Shown here: positions 53,445 through 62,697 of the stretch, piece by piece
Layout: every line of letters begins with the position of its first letter
Position numbering within the stretch: the first letter of the stretch is position 1
Assembly: GCF_001956985.1 (NCBI RefSeq)
Contig: NZ_CP019082.1
Location: forward strand, 7,006,001-7,070,000
Direction of reading: 5' to 3'
Source: Paludisphaera borealis
GTDB taxonomy: Bacteria > Planctomycetota > Planctomycetia > Isosphaerales > Isosphaeraceae
DNA length: 64,000 bases
Translations under genes and position numbers: made by a program
Notes under the pieces: model-generated
The model's input: the letters and a program-made list of their open reading frames with translations, nothing else
What the model was told of the DNA's origin: nothing
The model's database searches: none

Positions 53445-54805
53445 CGGTTCGGCTCCTGGAGGCGGACGTCGATGCTGTAGCGGTGCGCGGAGAGCCCTTC
53501 CACATCGGCCAGGCGGCGGATCTCCGGGGCGAGCCCGGCCAGGCCCCGCCGGTCGACCGAGATCAGGCTCGACCGCCGCAGGAAGTCGTTGGCCGAAAGC
53601 CCGGACGCCCACCGCGCCGTGCCGCTGGTGGGGAGCACGTGCGACGGGCCGGCGGCGTAATCGCCCACGGCGACCGGCGTATAATGCCCGAGGAACACCG
53701 CGCCGGCGTTCGTGAGCCGGGGCAGTAGGCGCTCGGGATCGGCGGTCGAGACGTGCAGGTGCTCAGGGGCGAACTGATTGGAAAGCTCGACCGCCTGCGA
53801 CTCGTCCCGGCACCGGATCAGGGCGCCGAACCGTTCGAGGCTGTCGCGCGCCAGGTCGCCCCGGCTCAGGTGCCCGAGCTGGGTTTCGAGGGCCGAGGCG
53901 ACGTCGTCGACCAGGCTCGGCTCCCAGGTCAGCATGATGCTCGCGCCGGGGGAGTGCTCGGCCTGGCTGATGAGGTCGGAGGCGATGAATCGAGGGTCGG
54001 CCGAGGCGTCGGCGATGAGCACGACCTCGCTCGGCCCGGCGATGCTGTCGATGTCGACCTCGCCGTAGACGTGTTTCTTGGCCAGGGCGACGAACAGGTT
54101 GCCCGGCCCCACGATCTTGTCGACCGCCGGGATGCCTTCGACCCCGTAGGCCAGCGCCGCCACGGCCTGGGCGCCGCCGACGCGGTAAACCTCGGTCACG
54201 CCCAACTCGTGGCAGGCGGCCAGCAGTTCGACGTTGTAGCCGCCGAACCGCGTGGGGGGGACGACGACGGCGATCTCCGAGACCCCCGCCGCCTGGGCCG
54301 GGACGACGGTCATCAGGAGGGTCGAAGGGTACGCCGCGGCGCCACCGGGGATGCAGACGCCGACGCGGCGGAGCGGCAAGTACCGCAAGCCGAGCATCAC
54401 GCCCGGCTGGGGCTCGATCCGGACGTCGCGGCTGAGGATCGCACGCTGATACGTCAGCACGTTCTCGCGGACGCGGGCGATCGTCTTCAGATATTCAGGA
54501 TCGGCGTTGCGGTGGGCCGCTTCCAGCTCGGCCGCCGGCACGCGGACCTGGTCGGGCGTGAGTTCGACCTTGTCGAGCTTCCGGGTGTAATCGAGGACGG
54601 CGGCGAGCCCTCGGGACGCGACCTCGCCGCAGATCCGCTCGACGACCTGCTCGGGCGAGAGCGGCTCGCCGAAGACGGCGACCGTGCGGGCCTTGCCTTC
54701 GGGGCTTACCACGTTGCCCTTGGGGCTTAGCTCGTTGCGGAGGACCGAGATCGCCTCGCGGGCGTCTTCGCGGGTGCAGTCGATGCGGCGGATCTTCAAC
54801 GTCAA
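53441..54805 (-). CDS. hisD: histidinol dehydrogenase
   Basis: A 454-residue zinc enzyme for the last two steps of histidine synthesis. Conserved segments are RVGVCIPGGAAAYPSTLLMT, VGGAQAVAALAYGVEGIPAV, DKIVGPGNLFVALAKKHVYG, IDSIAGPSEVVLIAD and QAEHSPGASIM (catalytic His/Glu later in NQFAPEHLHVST). First gene of hisD-GNAT-hisC-hisB; an upstream gap of about 100 bases holds the promoter. Confidence 0.96.
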   Translation of the reverse strand: MTLKIRRIDCTREDAREAISVLRNELSPKGNVVSPEGKARTVAVFGEPLSPEQVVERICGEVASRGLAAVLDYTRKLDKVELTPDQVRVPAAELEAAHRNADPEYLKTIARVRENVLTYQRAILSRDVRIEPQPGVMLGLRYLPLRRVGVCIPGGAAAYPSTLLMTVVPAQAAGVSEIAVVVPPTRFGGYNVELLAACHELGVTEVYRVGGAQAVAALAYGVEGIPAVDKIVGPGNLFVALAKKHVYGEVDIDSIAGPSEVVLIADASADPRFIASDLISQAEHSPGASIMLTWEPSLVDDVASALETQLGHLSRGDLARDSLERFGALIRCRDESQAVELSNQFAPEHLHVSTADPERLLPRLTNAGAVFLGHYTPVAVGDYAAGPSHVLPTSGTARWASGLSANDFLRRSSLISVDRRGLAGLAPEIRRLADVEGLSAHRYSIDVRLQEPNR

Positions 54806-54903
54806 GGTAATCGCTCGCGTTCTCGAAGTCGGGCGGAAAGAGTTCGCTCCCCTCTCTTTCTATTATCGCCCTCAGCGCCGATCGTGCAACGGCGGCTCGC
54901 CGA

Positions 54904-55779
54904 TCACGAGGCGTCGGAGCGGGACGTCGCCTGCGCCCACAGGCCGAGGAGGCCCAGAAGGGCCAGGTCGTCGAACAGCAACGGGGCGAACGCCGGCGCG
55001 CCGTAGAGGAACGATTCCCAGACCGACGCCGTCGGTTTGGCGAGGTTTCCACGCACGTGGAGGTAGAAGCCGAGCAGCCCGACTGCGAGTTGAACGACCA
55101 TGACGCCCAGGGCCGTGAACCGAAGCGGACGATTGCCGGGGACGACCACGACGGCGGTCAAAAAGCCGAACGCGAGAGCCGACGAGACGACCCCGATCCA
55201 CTCCGTCGGATAGAAGAAGCCGTTCTGCGCGTGGTCGGCGAGGCTCAGGACGAAGTTGCCCGCCCAGCCGCCGGCCGCCAGCACGACCACCCAGCCCGCC
55301 CACTCGGGACCGCGCGCGTCGACCATCCGGCTGAGAAGCACCAGGAAGCCCAGGCCCGTGTAAGCCAGAGGCGCGGCGAACGGCGCCGTGTAGACGAGGT
55401 TGCGGAGCGTCTGCTCCTCGAAGAAGACGCTGTCGAGGTGGAAGAACAGGCCCGCGAGCCCGACGAGGATCGACCCACAGCCGACGAGCACGCCGATCGT
55501 CCAGGCTGTCCGCGCTCGCCACCGGGGCGTTTTCGAGGGCCAGAGCCCACGCGGGGCCGGCAGCGGTCCGCCGATTAGCATGGCAAGCGCCAGGAGCGGA
55601 GCGGCGGCCAGCGAGAACGCGACCGGGACGTACTCGGCCTTATGCGCAAAGGCGTTGATCGCGTGGGCGACGGCGACGTCGACCGCGAGGAACCCGATGT
55701 TGCCGATCGCGAACAGCTCGACCCAAAAGAGAGGGCCGGTCAGCCACCCCCACTTTTCCTTATTCAGCCGAAGCGGCAT
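54904..55779 (-). CDS. polytopic membrane protein next to octaheme cytochrome
   Basis: A 291-residue integral membrane protein with about seven or eight helices (PLFWVELFAIGNIGFLAVDV, VAFSLAAAPLLALAMLIGG, AWTIGVLVGCGSILVGLAGL, FAAPLAYTGLGFLVLLSRM, GWVVVLAAGGWAGNFVLSLA, LAFGFLTAVVVVPGNR, GVMVVQLAVGLLGFYLHV). Histidines in helices (DVAVAHAINAFAHKAEY) could bind haem or quinone, but no CxxCH is present. It overlaps the cytochrome gene by 20 bases, so it is probably its membrane anchor or quinone-linked partner. Family not recognised. Confidence 0.7.
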   Translation of the reverse strand: MPLRLNKEKWGWLTGPLFWVELFAIGNIGFLAVDVAVAHAINAFAHKAEYVPVAFSLAAAPLLALAMLIGGPLPAPRGLWPSKTPRWRARTAWTIGVLVGCGSILVGLAGLFFHLDSVFFEEQTLRNLVYTAPFAAPLAYTGLGFLVLLSRMVDARGPEWAGWVVVLAAGGWAGNFVLSLADHAQNGFFYPTEWIGVVSSALAFGFLTAVVVVPGNRPLRFTALGVMVVQLAVGLLGFYLHVRGNLAKPTASVWESFLYGAPAFAPLLFDDLALLGLLGLWAQATSRSDAS

Positions 55780-57064
55780 CGCCCTGGCCTCCCGGCTTCC
55801 GAGGTTCTTCAGCGGCTTTCGGAGCGTCGGCCTTGGCGGCGGCCTTGGCCCGAAGCTCCTCGGCCCCCTTCTTCAACTCGGTCAGCTTCGAGACGATCTC
55901 GTAGTAGCCGTGCCACTGGACGAAATCGGCTCCTCCCATGTAGGCGCCGTGCTTCGCGGTCCGGCCGCCGTAGTGCCAGAGGTCGAAGTAGAGGTATTCG
56001 ATCGGCTCGTCGAACGGCTCGGGAGTCAGCAGGCCGTCCTTGTGGAGGCCGTCGACGATCGTCTTGGCCTCCTTGACCAGCGTGTTCGTGGATTTCACGA
56101 CCCCCTCGGCCTCGCTGTAAAACTGGAGGATGCGCGGGCTGGTATGGCATTTCAGGCAGATCGCCTGCATGTTCTTCTTTCCTTCTTCGTACTTGGGACG
56201 TCGATCGGAGACGGTGGCGAAGAGGAAGTAAGAAAGCCGCTGAGTGACGTCGTGGGTGAATTTCTCGCCTTCGAGCCCGCTCATGTGGCAGGTCGCGCAG
56301 GTCGGCACGGGCATGTCGCTGGTCGACAGCTTCTCCGGGCGAGCCTTCAGGTTCATGGTCGCCCGCTGGGCGTTGAAGAGGACGCCGTGCTTCGATTCGT
56401 GATAGATTTCAAGCTGCGAGTGGTCCGGTCCCATGTGGCACTGGCCGCAGGTCTCCGGCAGCCGCGCCAGCTCGACCGAGGCGACGTGCCGCGCGTGGCA
56501 GGCGGTGCATGAGCCGATGGAGCCGTCGGCGTTCGGTTTGCCGACGTCGTGGCACGCGCGGCATCCCTTGTTGACCGCCGCGACGCCTTCGATCTTCGTC
56601 AAGTCGTGCGCGGGACGGTCGACGGCCCCTTTGTGGATCGCTTCACTGAAGGCGATCTGCTCGGCGGTGAAATCGCCGGGGCCGGCGACCGACGCCCATG
56701 CCGGGGCCGCGTGGCGACTCTTCAGGTACTCGTCGTACTGCTGGGGATGGCAACCCTGGCAATTGGCGGAACTGAGCTTCTTGGTGATCGTGAAGCCCTT
56801 GTGGTCGAGCGGTTCCTGCCCCTTGGTCGGCTGGTGGCAGTCGAGGCAGTTGACGCCCTTCTCATTGTGCCGGCTCATTTCGTATTCATGAATCACCGCC
56901 GAGGTCTCGTGAAGGTGGCACTCGGCGCACTTGCCGTTCGCCTTCACCAGATCGGCGGTCGGCCGCTTGACCTCGACGTGCGGCCGCTTCGACTGGATCA
57001 TGAACGCCGATACGATCATGGCCGTGCTGATCAAGACGGCGATGAACAGGCCGCGGAACGACAT
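55760..57064 (-). CDS. octaheme c-type cytochrome, hydroxylamine oxidoreductase (HAO)-like
   Basis: A 434-residue exported cytochrome anchored by an N-terminal helix (GLFIAVLISTAMIVSAFMI). Eight CxxCH sites: CAECH, CLDCH, CQGCH, CRACH, CTACH, CGQCH, CATCH and CLKCH. The last 100 residues (IEYLYFDLWHYGGRTAKHGA, YMGGADFVQWHGYYEIVSKL) follow the HAO family end. ATG 57064, with GGAGAGG before it, gives MSFRGLFIAVL and is preferred to a 24-residue upstream extension. Family members oxidise hydroxylamine/hydrazine or reduce nitrite; direction here is unknown. Heme maturation genes are not in the window. Confidence 0.88.
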   Translation of the reverse strand: MSFRGLFIAVLISTAMIVSAFMIQSKRPHVEVKRPTADLVKANGKCAECHLHETSAVIHEYEMSRHNEKGVNCLDCHQPTKGQEPLDHKGFTITKKLSSANCQGCHPQQYDEYLKSRHAAPAWASVAGPGDFTAEQIAFSEAIHKGAVDRPAHDLTKIEGVAAVNKGCRACHDVGKPNADGSIGSCTACHARHVASVELARLPETCGQCHMGPDHSQLEIYHESKHGVLFNAQRATMNLKARPEKLSTSDMPVPTCATCHMSGLEGEKFTHDVTQRLSYFLFATVSDRRPKYEEGKKNMQAICLKCHTSPRILQFYSEAEGVVKSTNTLVKEAKTIVDGLHKDGLLTPEPFDEPIEYLYFDLWHYGGRTAKHGAYMGGADFVQWHGYYEIVSKLTELKKGAEELRAKAAAKADAPKAAEEPRKPGGQGDAASAE

Positions 57065-57197
57065 TGAGCCTCTCCAAGCAGAATGATTGAGATGAGTCGG
57101 CGCGTTCAAGGTAACGCGAAGCGAAGGCGGGGCCAAGCCCCCGGTACGGTTGGAAGCGCCTCGATTGAGGTTGCTCGGGCCGTTGTGGGTCGCTCCA

Positions 57198-57226
57198 TGA
57201 AAAAAGCCCCACGCGAACGTGGGGCT
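57198..57226 (-). terminator. Rho-independent terminator
   Basis: On the minus strand AGCCCCACG-TTCG-CGTGGGGCT (57226-57205) forms a 9-bp stem with a TTCG tetraloop, followed by TTTTT(T). It lies 34 bases past the stop of the PEP-CTERM gene, which it should terminate. Confidence 0.9.
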
Positions 57227-57259
57227 CTTCGAGGTCTCTGAAGTCGGTGGACGGGATCG

Positions 57260-58240
57260 TCAGGCGATCCGGCGTTTGCGGAGGCCGTAACCAAGACCGC
57301 AGGCCGCCGAAACCCCTAGCATGACCAGGCTTGTCGGCTCGGGGACCGCGCTGGTGTTGGGGTCGTAGCCTTGATACAGGTATTGATGAACCTCGCCCCC
57401 CTGGGTGAGCGACTTGGCGAAGATCGCCCCCTGGAACGACTGGGTGTCCGTCGTGATGGCCGCGAACGGCGCCAGGACCGATCCGTTGAACGACTTGTTG
57501 TTGAACGTGATGCTCGATGCGTTCTCATAGAAGTTCCAGATCACATGGGTGCGGGCCCAGGTGTCGGCGAATAAGCCGACGAAGTTCCCTGTGTTCCCCC
57601 ACGCGAGGGCGGACGTTCCCGATACGTTGATTACGATCGACGACACCGACGACTCGCCGAGGCCGTTCGCGAATCCCAGGCCGATTTGCTGGATATTGCC
57701 GTTGTTGAACAGGCTCGATCCCGCGATGTCGAAGACCGCGACGTGATTGACGGCATCGACGGCCCCGACGGTGAAATTGACCCCTTGCGGCTGGGCGCCC
57801 GGGAACGAAACGGTGTTGTTGGCGGTCATCGCGTGGAACGCGCTCGAATCGCTCTGTAAAACGGCGGCGTCGGCCGCCCCGATGCCCTGGACCGCCGCGA
57901 CGTTCGTGCTGTAGCTGCCGTTCGGATGGCTCATCGATCCGGTGAGGGTCCCGCCGATGAGGGCGTTGCCGTTCTGAATCGTCAGGGCGCCCGTGGCGTT
58001 GCCGCCGACGATCAGGTTGTTCACGTTGTCCACGGTCGGCGTATGGATGGCGACCCGATACTGGCTCGACGCGGTCAAGTTGCCGCCGACCCGCACGGCG
58101 CCTTCGGTTTCGGTGTTGGCGGATACGGCGAGTCCCCCGGTCGTGACGATGTTCCAGGAGTTCAGCAGGCTCCCGGCCGACGCTGAGCAGGTCAGAAAGG
58201 CGGGGGTGATCAGGGCCAGAAGAATACGCGGAGCTTTCAT
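57260..58240 (-). CDS. choice-of-anchor A family PEP-CTERM protein
   Basis: A 326-residue secreted protein. Signal peptide MKAPRILLALITPAFLTCSA; mature part LLNSWNIVTTGGLAVSANTE, AVRVGGNLTASSQYR, LIVGGNATGALTIQNGNALI is the choice-of-anchor A domain (parallel beta-helix-like). C-terminus VPEPTSLVMLGVSAACGLGY then LRKRR is a PEP-CTERM signal for exosortase-mediated surface sorting. ATG 58240 gives a standard signal peptide; an upstream in-frame start adds 21 residues without function. The exosortase is not in the window. Confidence 0.9.
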   Translation of the reverse strand: MKAPRILLALITPAFLTCSASAGSLLNSWNIVTTGGLAVSANTETEGAVRVGGNLTASSQYRVAIHTPTVDNVNNLIVGGNATGALTIQNGNALIGGTLTGSMSHPNGSYSTNVAAVQGIGAADAAVLQSDSSAFHAMTANNTVSFPGAQPQGVNFTVGAVDAVNHVAVFDIAGSSLFNNGNIQQIGLGFANGLGESSVSSIVINVSGTSALAWGNTGNFVGLFADTWARTHVIWNFYENASSITFNNKSFNGSVLAPFAAITTDTQSFQGAIFAKSLTQGGEVHQYLYQGYDPNTSAVPEPTSLVMLGVSAACGLGYGLRKRRIA

Positions 58241-58763
58241 AGTCTCTCCAAAAGTCATCCAAAAACGGAAGGCGCGAAGTGCTCGCGCCCCAAGGCTCAA
58301 CAAGGGCGAGAACGAACCTTCGCGGCTTACCTGACAAGACGCGAAAATCAGGTGTCGCGCAGACGCCGCGCGACCGCGGTCTCATGTCATTGGGGTGCGA
58401 TCCGGTGGGAAGCCTTGGATTGCAGGGCCGAAGCGATGCGACGTTGCGACGTTCATGAAGGATTCAGGGCTGCATGCACGTTGGAATGATAGGCCGACTT
58501 AAGCTTGTTTCAAGCTGGTTGGCTTGCAATCGATAGAAGCGTTGAATTGCTCCACCGTTCGCGTTGCCTTTTGGCATCGAGCGTCGACGCCCGGCAACAG
58601 GGCCGTGGTGGAAAGCGGCATGCGGACGGCTCGGAAGGGCTGGTTGAAGCCGGGCCTCGGCGGGGATACTCTGATTGCTGCGTCTCGCATCGTCGTGGGG
58701 AAGGCCTCGCCAGGTTCCTCGGCCGTGGTCTTCCCGTCCCCTTCATCGAGGTGGGTCCGCGTC
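58241..58763. other. divergent intergenic region
   Basis: About 520 bases between the PEP-CTERM and TPM-protein starts, holding the regulatory regions of both. The part 58384-58510 is visibly less GC-rich. Frames that cross it (58505 onwards) are not supported as coding. Confidence 0.5.
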
Positions 58764-61741
58764 ATGACCGCGATTGCTCGGGTGATCCGATCGGTGGTGC
58801 TCGCAACGGCGACGGCGACGATGCTCGCGGCCTGGGAGCCGGCGACCGCCCAGGAGGCGACTCCGTTGCCTGTGTACACCGGTGCTCGGCTTTATGTGAA
58901 GGACGTGCCCGACCACTACGAGTCGGTCGCGCGGACGATCAAGGATCTCGAACGACAGTCGCCGCAGTCGTATTTCGTCGTCGTGGTCAAGTCGTCCGGC
59001 GCCGGCCAGCACGCGACCCGCGACTACCTCGACCGGCTTTACGACTCATGGCGGCGCGACGCGAAGGCCAAGAACCTGAAGCTGGACCCCGAGCGTTCGG
59101 TCGTCGTCGTGGCGGCTCTCGACAACCGTCAGGTCGCCGTGCATCCGGGCTCGCTGCTCCGCGATCGGTTCGGCCTCAAGGGAACGACGATCGACGGCGA
59201 GATCGTCCAGCGCGCCTTCATTCCACTCGCCCGCGAAAACGATTACCCGGGGGCGCTCTCCGCGCTGCTGACCTCGACCAACAATTTTCTGGCCGCGCAC
59301 GGCGATTCCGAGACCAAGGCCGTCGCTTCCCAGGGGGGGGCGAGTCGCCGAAGCCGCCGGCGACGCAAGTCGCAAAGACCGCGAGCCCGACGTCGATCCC
59401 GGTCCCGCCGGTGCCCGGGCCGACGAATCGCAATGCGGCGGCGTCGACGACGGTCGCGCCGGTCGCTCCCCCGCCGCCGTCGACGACCGGCCGTGATCTG
59501 GCGTGGTCGTTGATCGGTTCGTTCGTGGCGATCGGCCTGATGATTATGGGCCTCGTCTGGCTGGCGCGGCGGCGGGCGCGTGGCAGCTTCCATTCCAAGC
59601 TGAAGGATTACCGCGCGAAGGCCGTCGACATGATGGACCGGCTCGACGCGCTCAAGGCCCGCCTCAAAACGCTGACGATCGAGGACGCCGACTTCAAGGA
59701 ACCGATGACCGGGCAAACCCTCGGTCACTTTCAGAAGGTGCAGGACGACCTCGGCAAACTCTGGGATCGTTGGCTCGAAGTGATGGACGTCGTCGACAAG
59801 GCGCAGCGGAGAGGCGCCCGAGGGAGCAAGGAACTCGCCGAGGCCGATCAACTCGTCTCCGATTCCAAGGTCTTCGACGAGGTCGAGGCCGGCGCGAAGG
59901 CCTGCAACGCCGCGATGGACCAGCTCAACAACGCACACGAAGAAGCGCGGTCGGCCGCCGCGACGGTCGTCGAGGGCCGATCGCAGGCGCTCGCCAAGGT
60001 GGCGGAGGTGCGGAAGGCGGACCTGCCGACGGCCCCTTACCAGCCAGAGATCGACCGACTCGCCGCCCTGGAAAACCAGGCCGGGCAGATCCTCACGCCC
60101 GACCCCCTGGGCGCGAAGGCGGTCCTCGGCGAGGCCCTGGCCGCCGCGACGAAGCTCCGGGAACGCGCCGCGAACGTCCTGGGGCGACTTGACGACGGCA
60201 AGCAGGTTCACGCCGCGCTTGATAAGCTTCGGGCCGACGTGGCCGACCAGCGCCGCCAGGGCCTGAAACTGGTCGAGGAAGGGGGTGCCCCGGATCATCT
60301 GATCGCCCGGTCCGATCAGGCGATCGCTGAACTCCAGAAGGCTCTTGAGGCCGGCGATCCCGACGCGGCCGCCGACCGGCTCGAAGCCGGTCGCAAGCTT
60401 GCGACGGAGGCGCAAGGGACGCTCGACGCCGTGATCCAGGCGAAGGGGCTGTGCGCGCGGGAGCAGCCCGAACGCGAGCGCGAGACGCGGCGGCTGCGCG
60501 AGGCTCTGGCCCAGTACGACGCCTTCGAGCAGGAACTGAAGCGCGACTTCGCCCCCGCCTCGTGGCAGGTGGTCGCCGGAAACTTGGCGCAGGCCCGGGC
60601 GCTTCTGGAGACCTTCGACCGCAAGGCCCAGGAAGCCGCCCAGGCCGCTGACGGTTCGACTCAGAAGTACCTTCTGGGCGCGCGGCTGATCGGTCAGCTC
60701 GCCCAGGAGCAGAACGCCGTCTTCCGGTTGATGAACGCCGTCGGCGAGCGGCTCAGCGGCTTGAAAGCCCTTCGCGACGAGTCGCGGAAGCTCGCCGCCG
60801 ATCTCGACGACCGCGACCGCCAGGCCGATGCGTTCTTCTCGCAGTACGACCACGTGGTCGGCCCGCAGGCTCGGGCCAGCCTCGAATCGGCCGGCGAGGC
60901 CAGGCGGCAGGTCGCTCGGAAGTCGGCTGGGAGTCAACCCGACTGGCCGACGATCCGCCAGCTTCTGGGGAAGGCGGTCGAGGAGTATTCGATCGCCCAG
61001 TCGCAGGCCGAGGCCGACCTCAAAATCTACGAGCTGTTGACCTCCGAGTACGACGAGGCCCGCAAGAACGCGACGCGGGTCCAGGCGTTTCTGGCTGGTC
61101 ACAGCGAGGACCGCGTGGCGGCCAACCAGCGCTATCGGAACGCCGAGGAGGTCTTGAACCGGGTCGGCGACGAGAGCACCCGCGTCGGCAATGAATGGCC
61201 CAGGCTGCTCGACCAGGTCCGGGGCGCGCGGGCCGACCTCGACCACTCGGAGCAACTCGCCCGCGAAGACATCCGCCTGGCCCGGCAGGCCGAGGCCGAG
61301 ATCTCCGACGCCGCTCGGACGATCCGCCAGGCCCGGACCTACTTCTCGATGGGAGTCACCCTGAGCACCGCCGGCGCGGAGTCGCTCCTGAATCAGGCCC
61401 AGCGGCTCTACCATTCCCAGAACTACGAGCAAGCGATCCGGACGGCGGGGGCCGCCGTCCAGCAGGTCCGGCAGGCGCATAATCAGGCGGTCCAGCAAGC
61501 CTATCTTCGGCAGATGCAGATCCAGGCCGACCAGCAGCGCAGCGTCGCGGGATTCAACACGTTTGGCATGGGCGCTGCAACAGGAGCCGCGGCGGCGATG
61601 CTCGGTCGGGCGGCTTCGGAATCGGGAGGCGCCTCCAGCTTCGCCACGGGCGGTCAAGACGCGCCAGCGGCGCCCAGCGCCGGGGGCTCGGATTCGTCGT
61701 CGTCCTCGTGGTCGAGCGAAACGAGCGAGTCGAGCTGGTGA
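58764..61741 (+). pseudogene. TPM-domain coiled-coil membrane protein, single frameshift in a G8 run
   Basis: ATG 58764 begins a signal segment (IRSVVLATATATMLAAWEPA) and a TPM (TLP18.3/Psb32/MOLO-1) domain (RTIKDLERQSPQSYFVVVVK, LKLDPERSVVVVAALDNRQV, DREIVQRAFIPLAREND-like). At GGGGGGGG (59333-59340) the frame changes; from 59339 it continues GESPKPPATQVAKTASPTSI, a membrane helix (WSLIGSFVAIGLMIMGLVWL) and about 680 residues of charged helix/coiled coil, ending in Ser/Gly (SSSSSWSSETSESSW). One additional G gives a 992-residue product. Either sequence error, a slippage-regulated gene or a recent mutation. First gene of a cluster with PspA and an AAA+ ATPase. Confidence 0.75.
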
Positions 61742-61862
61742 ACCGAGGCCGTCGGAATTCGGTTTTCAACGGCCTGTGCGGGACTCGTGGAAAACCCGAT
61801 AAACATCGACTAGGATACCTTCAACCGCAGCGGACGAATCAGGCCACAAAACGGGTGACATC

Positions 61863-62624
61863 ATGATTCTCGGAAAACTCTGGAACGCGGTCGCCGCGCA
61901 GTTCAACAAGCTCGCCAACGCGATTCGCGGCTACGACCCGATCGCCGAGATGCAGCTTGAGTACGATCGTTCCGTCGAGCAGCTCAAGGAGGGCCGCGAA
62001 GGCCTGGCCCAGTACCGCGCCCTGGTGGAGCGGGTCCAGCGGCAGGTGGACAATCAGACGAAGGTCGTCGCCACGCTCGAAGCCAAGGTCAAGGCGTTCC
62101 TGAACGCCGGCGACCGCGACGGGGCGGCCAAGTTCGCCCTGGACCTTCGCCGCGCCAAGGAAGACATGGCCGAGAACGAGAAGCAGCTCGCCATCCACGA
62201 GCAGGCCTATCAGAACAACCTGCTGAAGATCAAGCACGCCGTCGAGAAGCTCGAAGCGGTCAAGCACAAGATCAACAAGTACGACGCCGACCTGAAGATG
62301 AGCCGGGCCGAGGCCGAGTTATCGCAGATCGCGACCCAGTTCAACTTCAACGTCACGACCGATTTCGGCCAGGCCGAGCAGATCATTCAGGACCAGATCG
62401 ACAAGAACCGGGGCCGGGTCCGCGTGGCCGCCGATCTGTCGGGCGAAGGGGTCGAGGACATCAAGCGCGAGATCTCGATCGAGAAGACGCTCGCCGAGGA
62501 CGCGCTCAAGGATTTCGAAAAGGAGCAAGGTCTGGCCACTCCCGAGACCGTCGGCGCAAGGCCCGCACCCAAGCAACTCGGCCCCTCGACCAAGCAGCTC
62601 GAACCGCTGCCCGAGATTCCTTGA
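61863..62624 (+). CDS. PspA/IM30 family (ESCRT-III-like) protein
   Basis: A 253-residue helical protein. It begins MILGKLWNAVAAQFNKLANA, an amphipathic helix 0 that inserts in membranes, then IAEMQLEYDRSVEQLKEGRE and the long hairpin of alpha-1/alpha-2 (RVQRQVDNQTKVVATLEAKV, RRAKEDMAENEKQLAIHEQA), and later helices (KYDADLKMSRAEAELSQIAT). The C-terminal 35 residues are Pro/Gln-rich (KQLGPSTKQLEPLPEIP), not a PspF-binding tail. PspA polymers shape and protect membranes. Lies 120 bases after the TPM gene, 73 before the AAA+ gene. Confidence 0.85.
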   Translation: MILGKLWNAVAAQFNKLANAIRGYDPIAEMQLEYDRSVEQLKEGREGLAQYRALVERVQRQVDNQTKVVATLEAKVKAFLNAGDRDGAAKFALDLRRAKEDMAENEKQLAIHEQAYQNNLLKIKHAVEKLEAVKHKINKYDADLKMSRAEAELSQIATQFNFNVTTDFGQAEQIIQDQIDKNRGRVRVAADLSGEGVEDIKREISIEKTLAEDALKDFEKEQGLATPETVGARPAPKQLGPSTKQLEPLPEIP

Positions 62625-62697
62625 TCGAGATCGATCGTGAGTTCGGCGTCGTTTCGCGTTCGGGAATCCCTTGGGCCCCGGCCAGGAGCAGGCTTTC

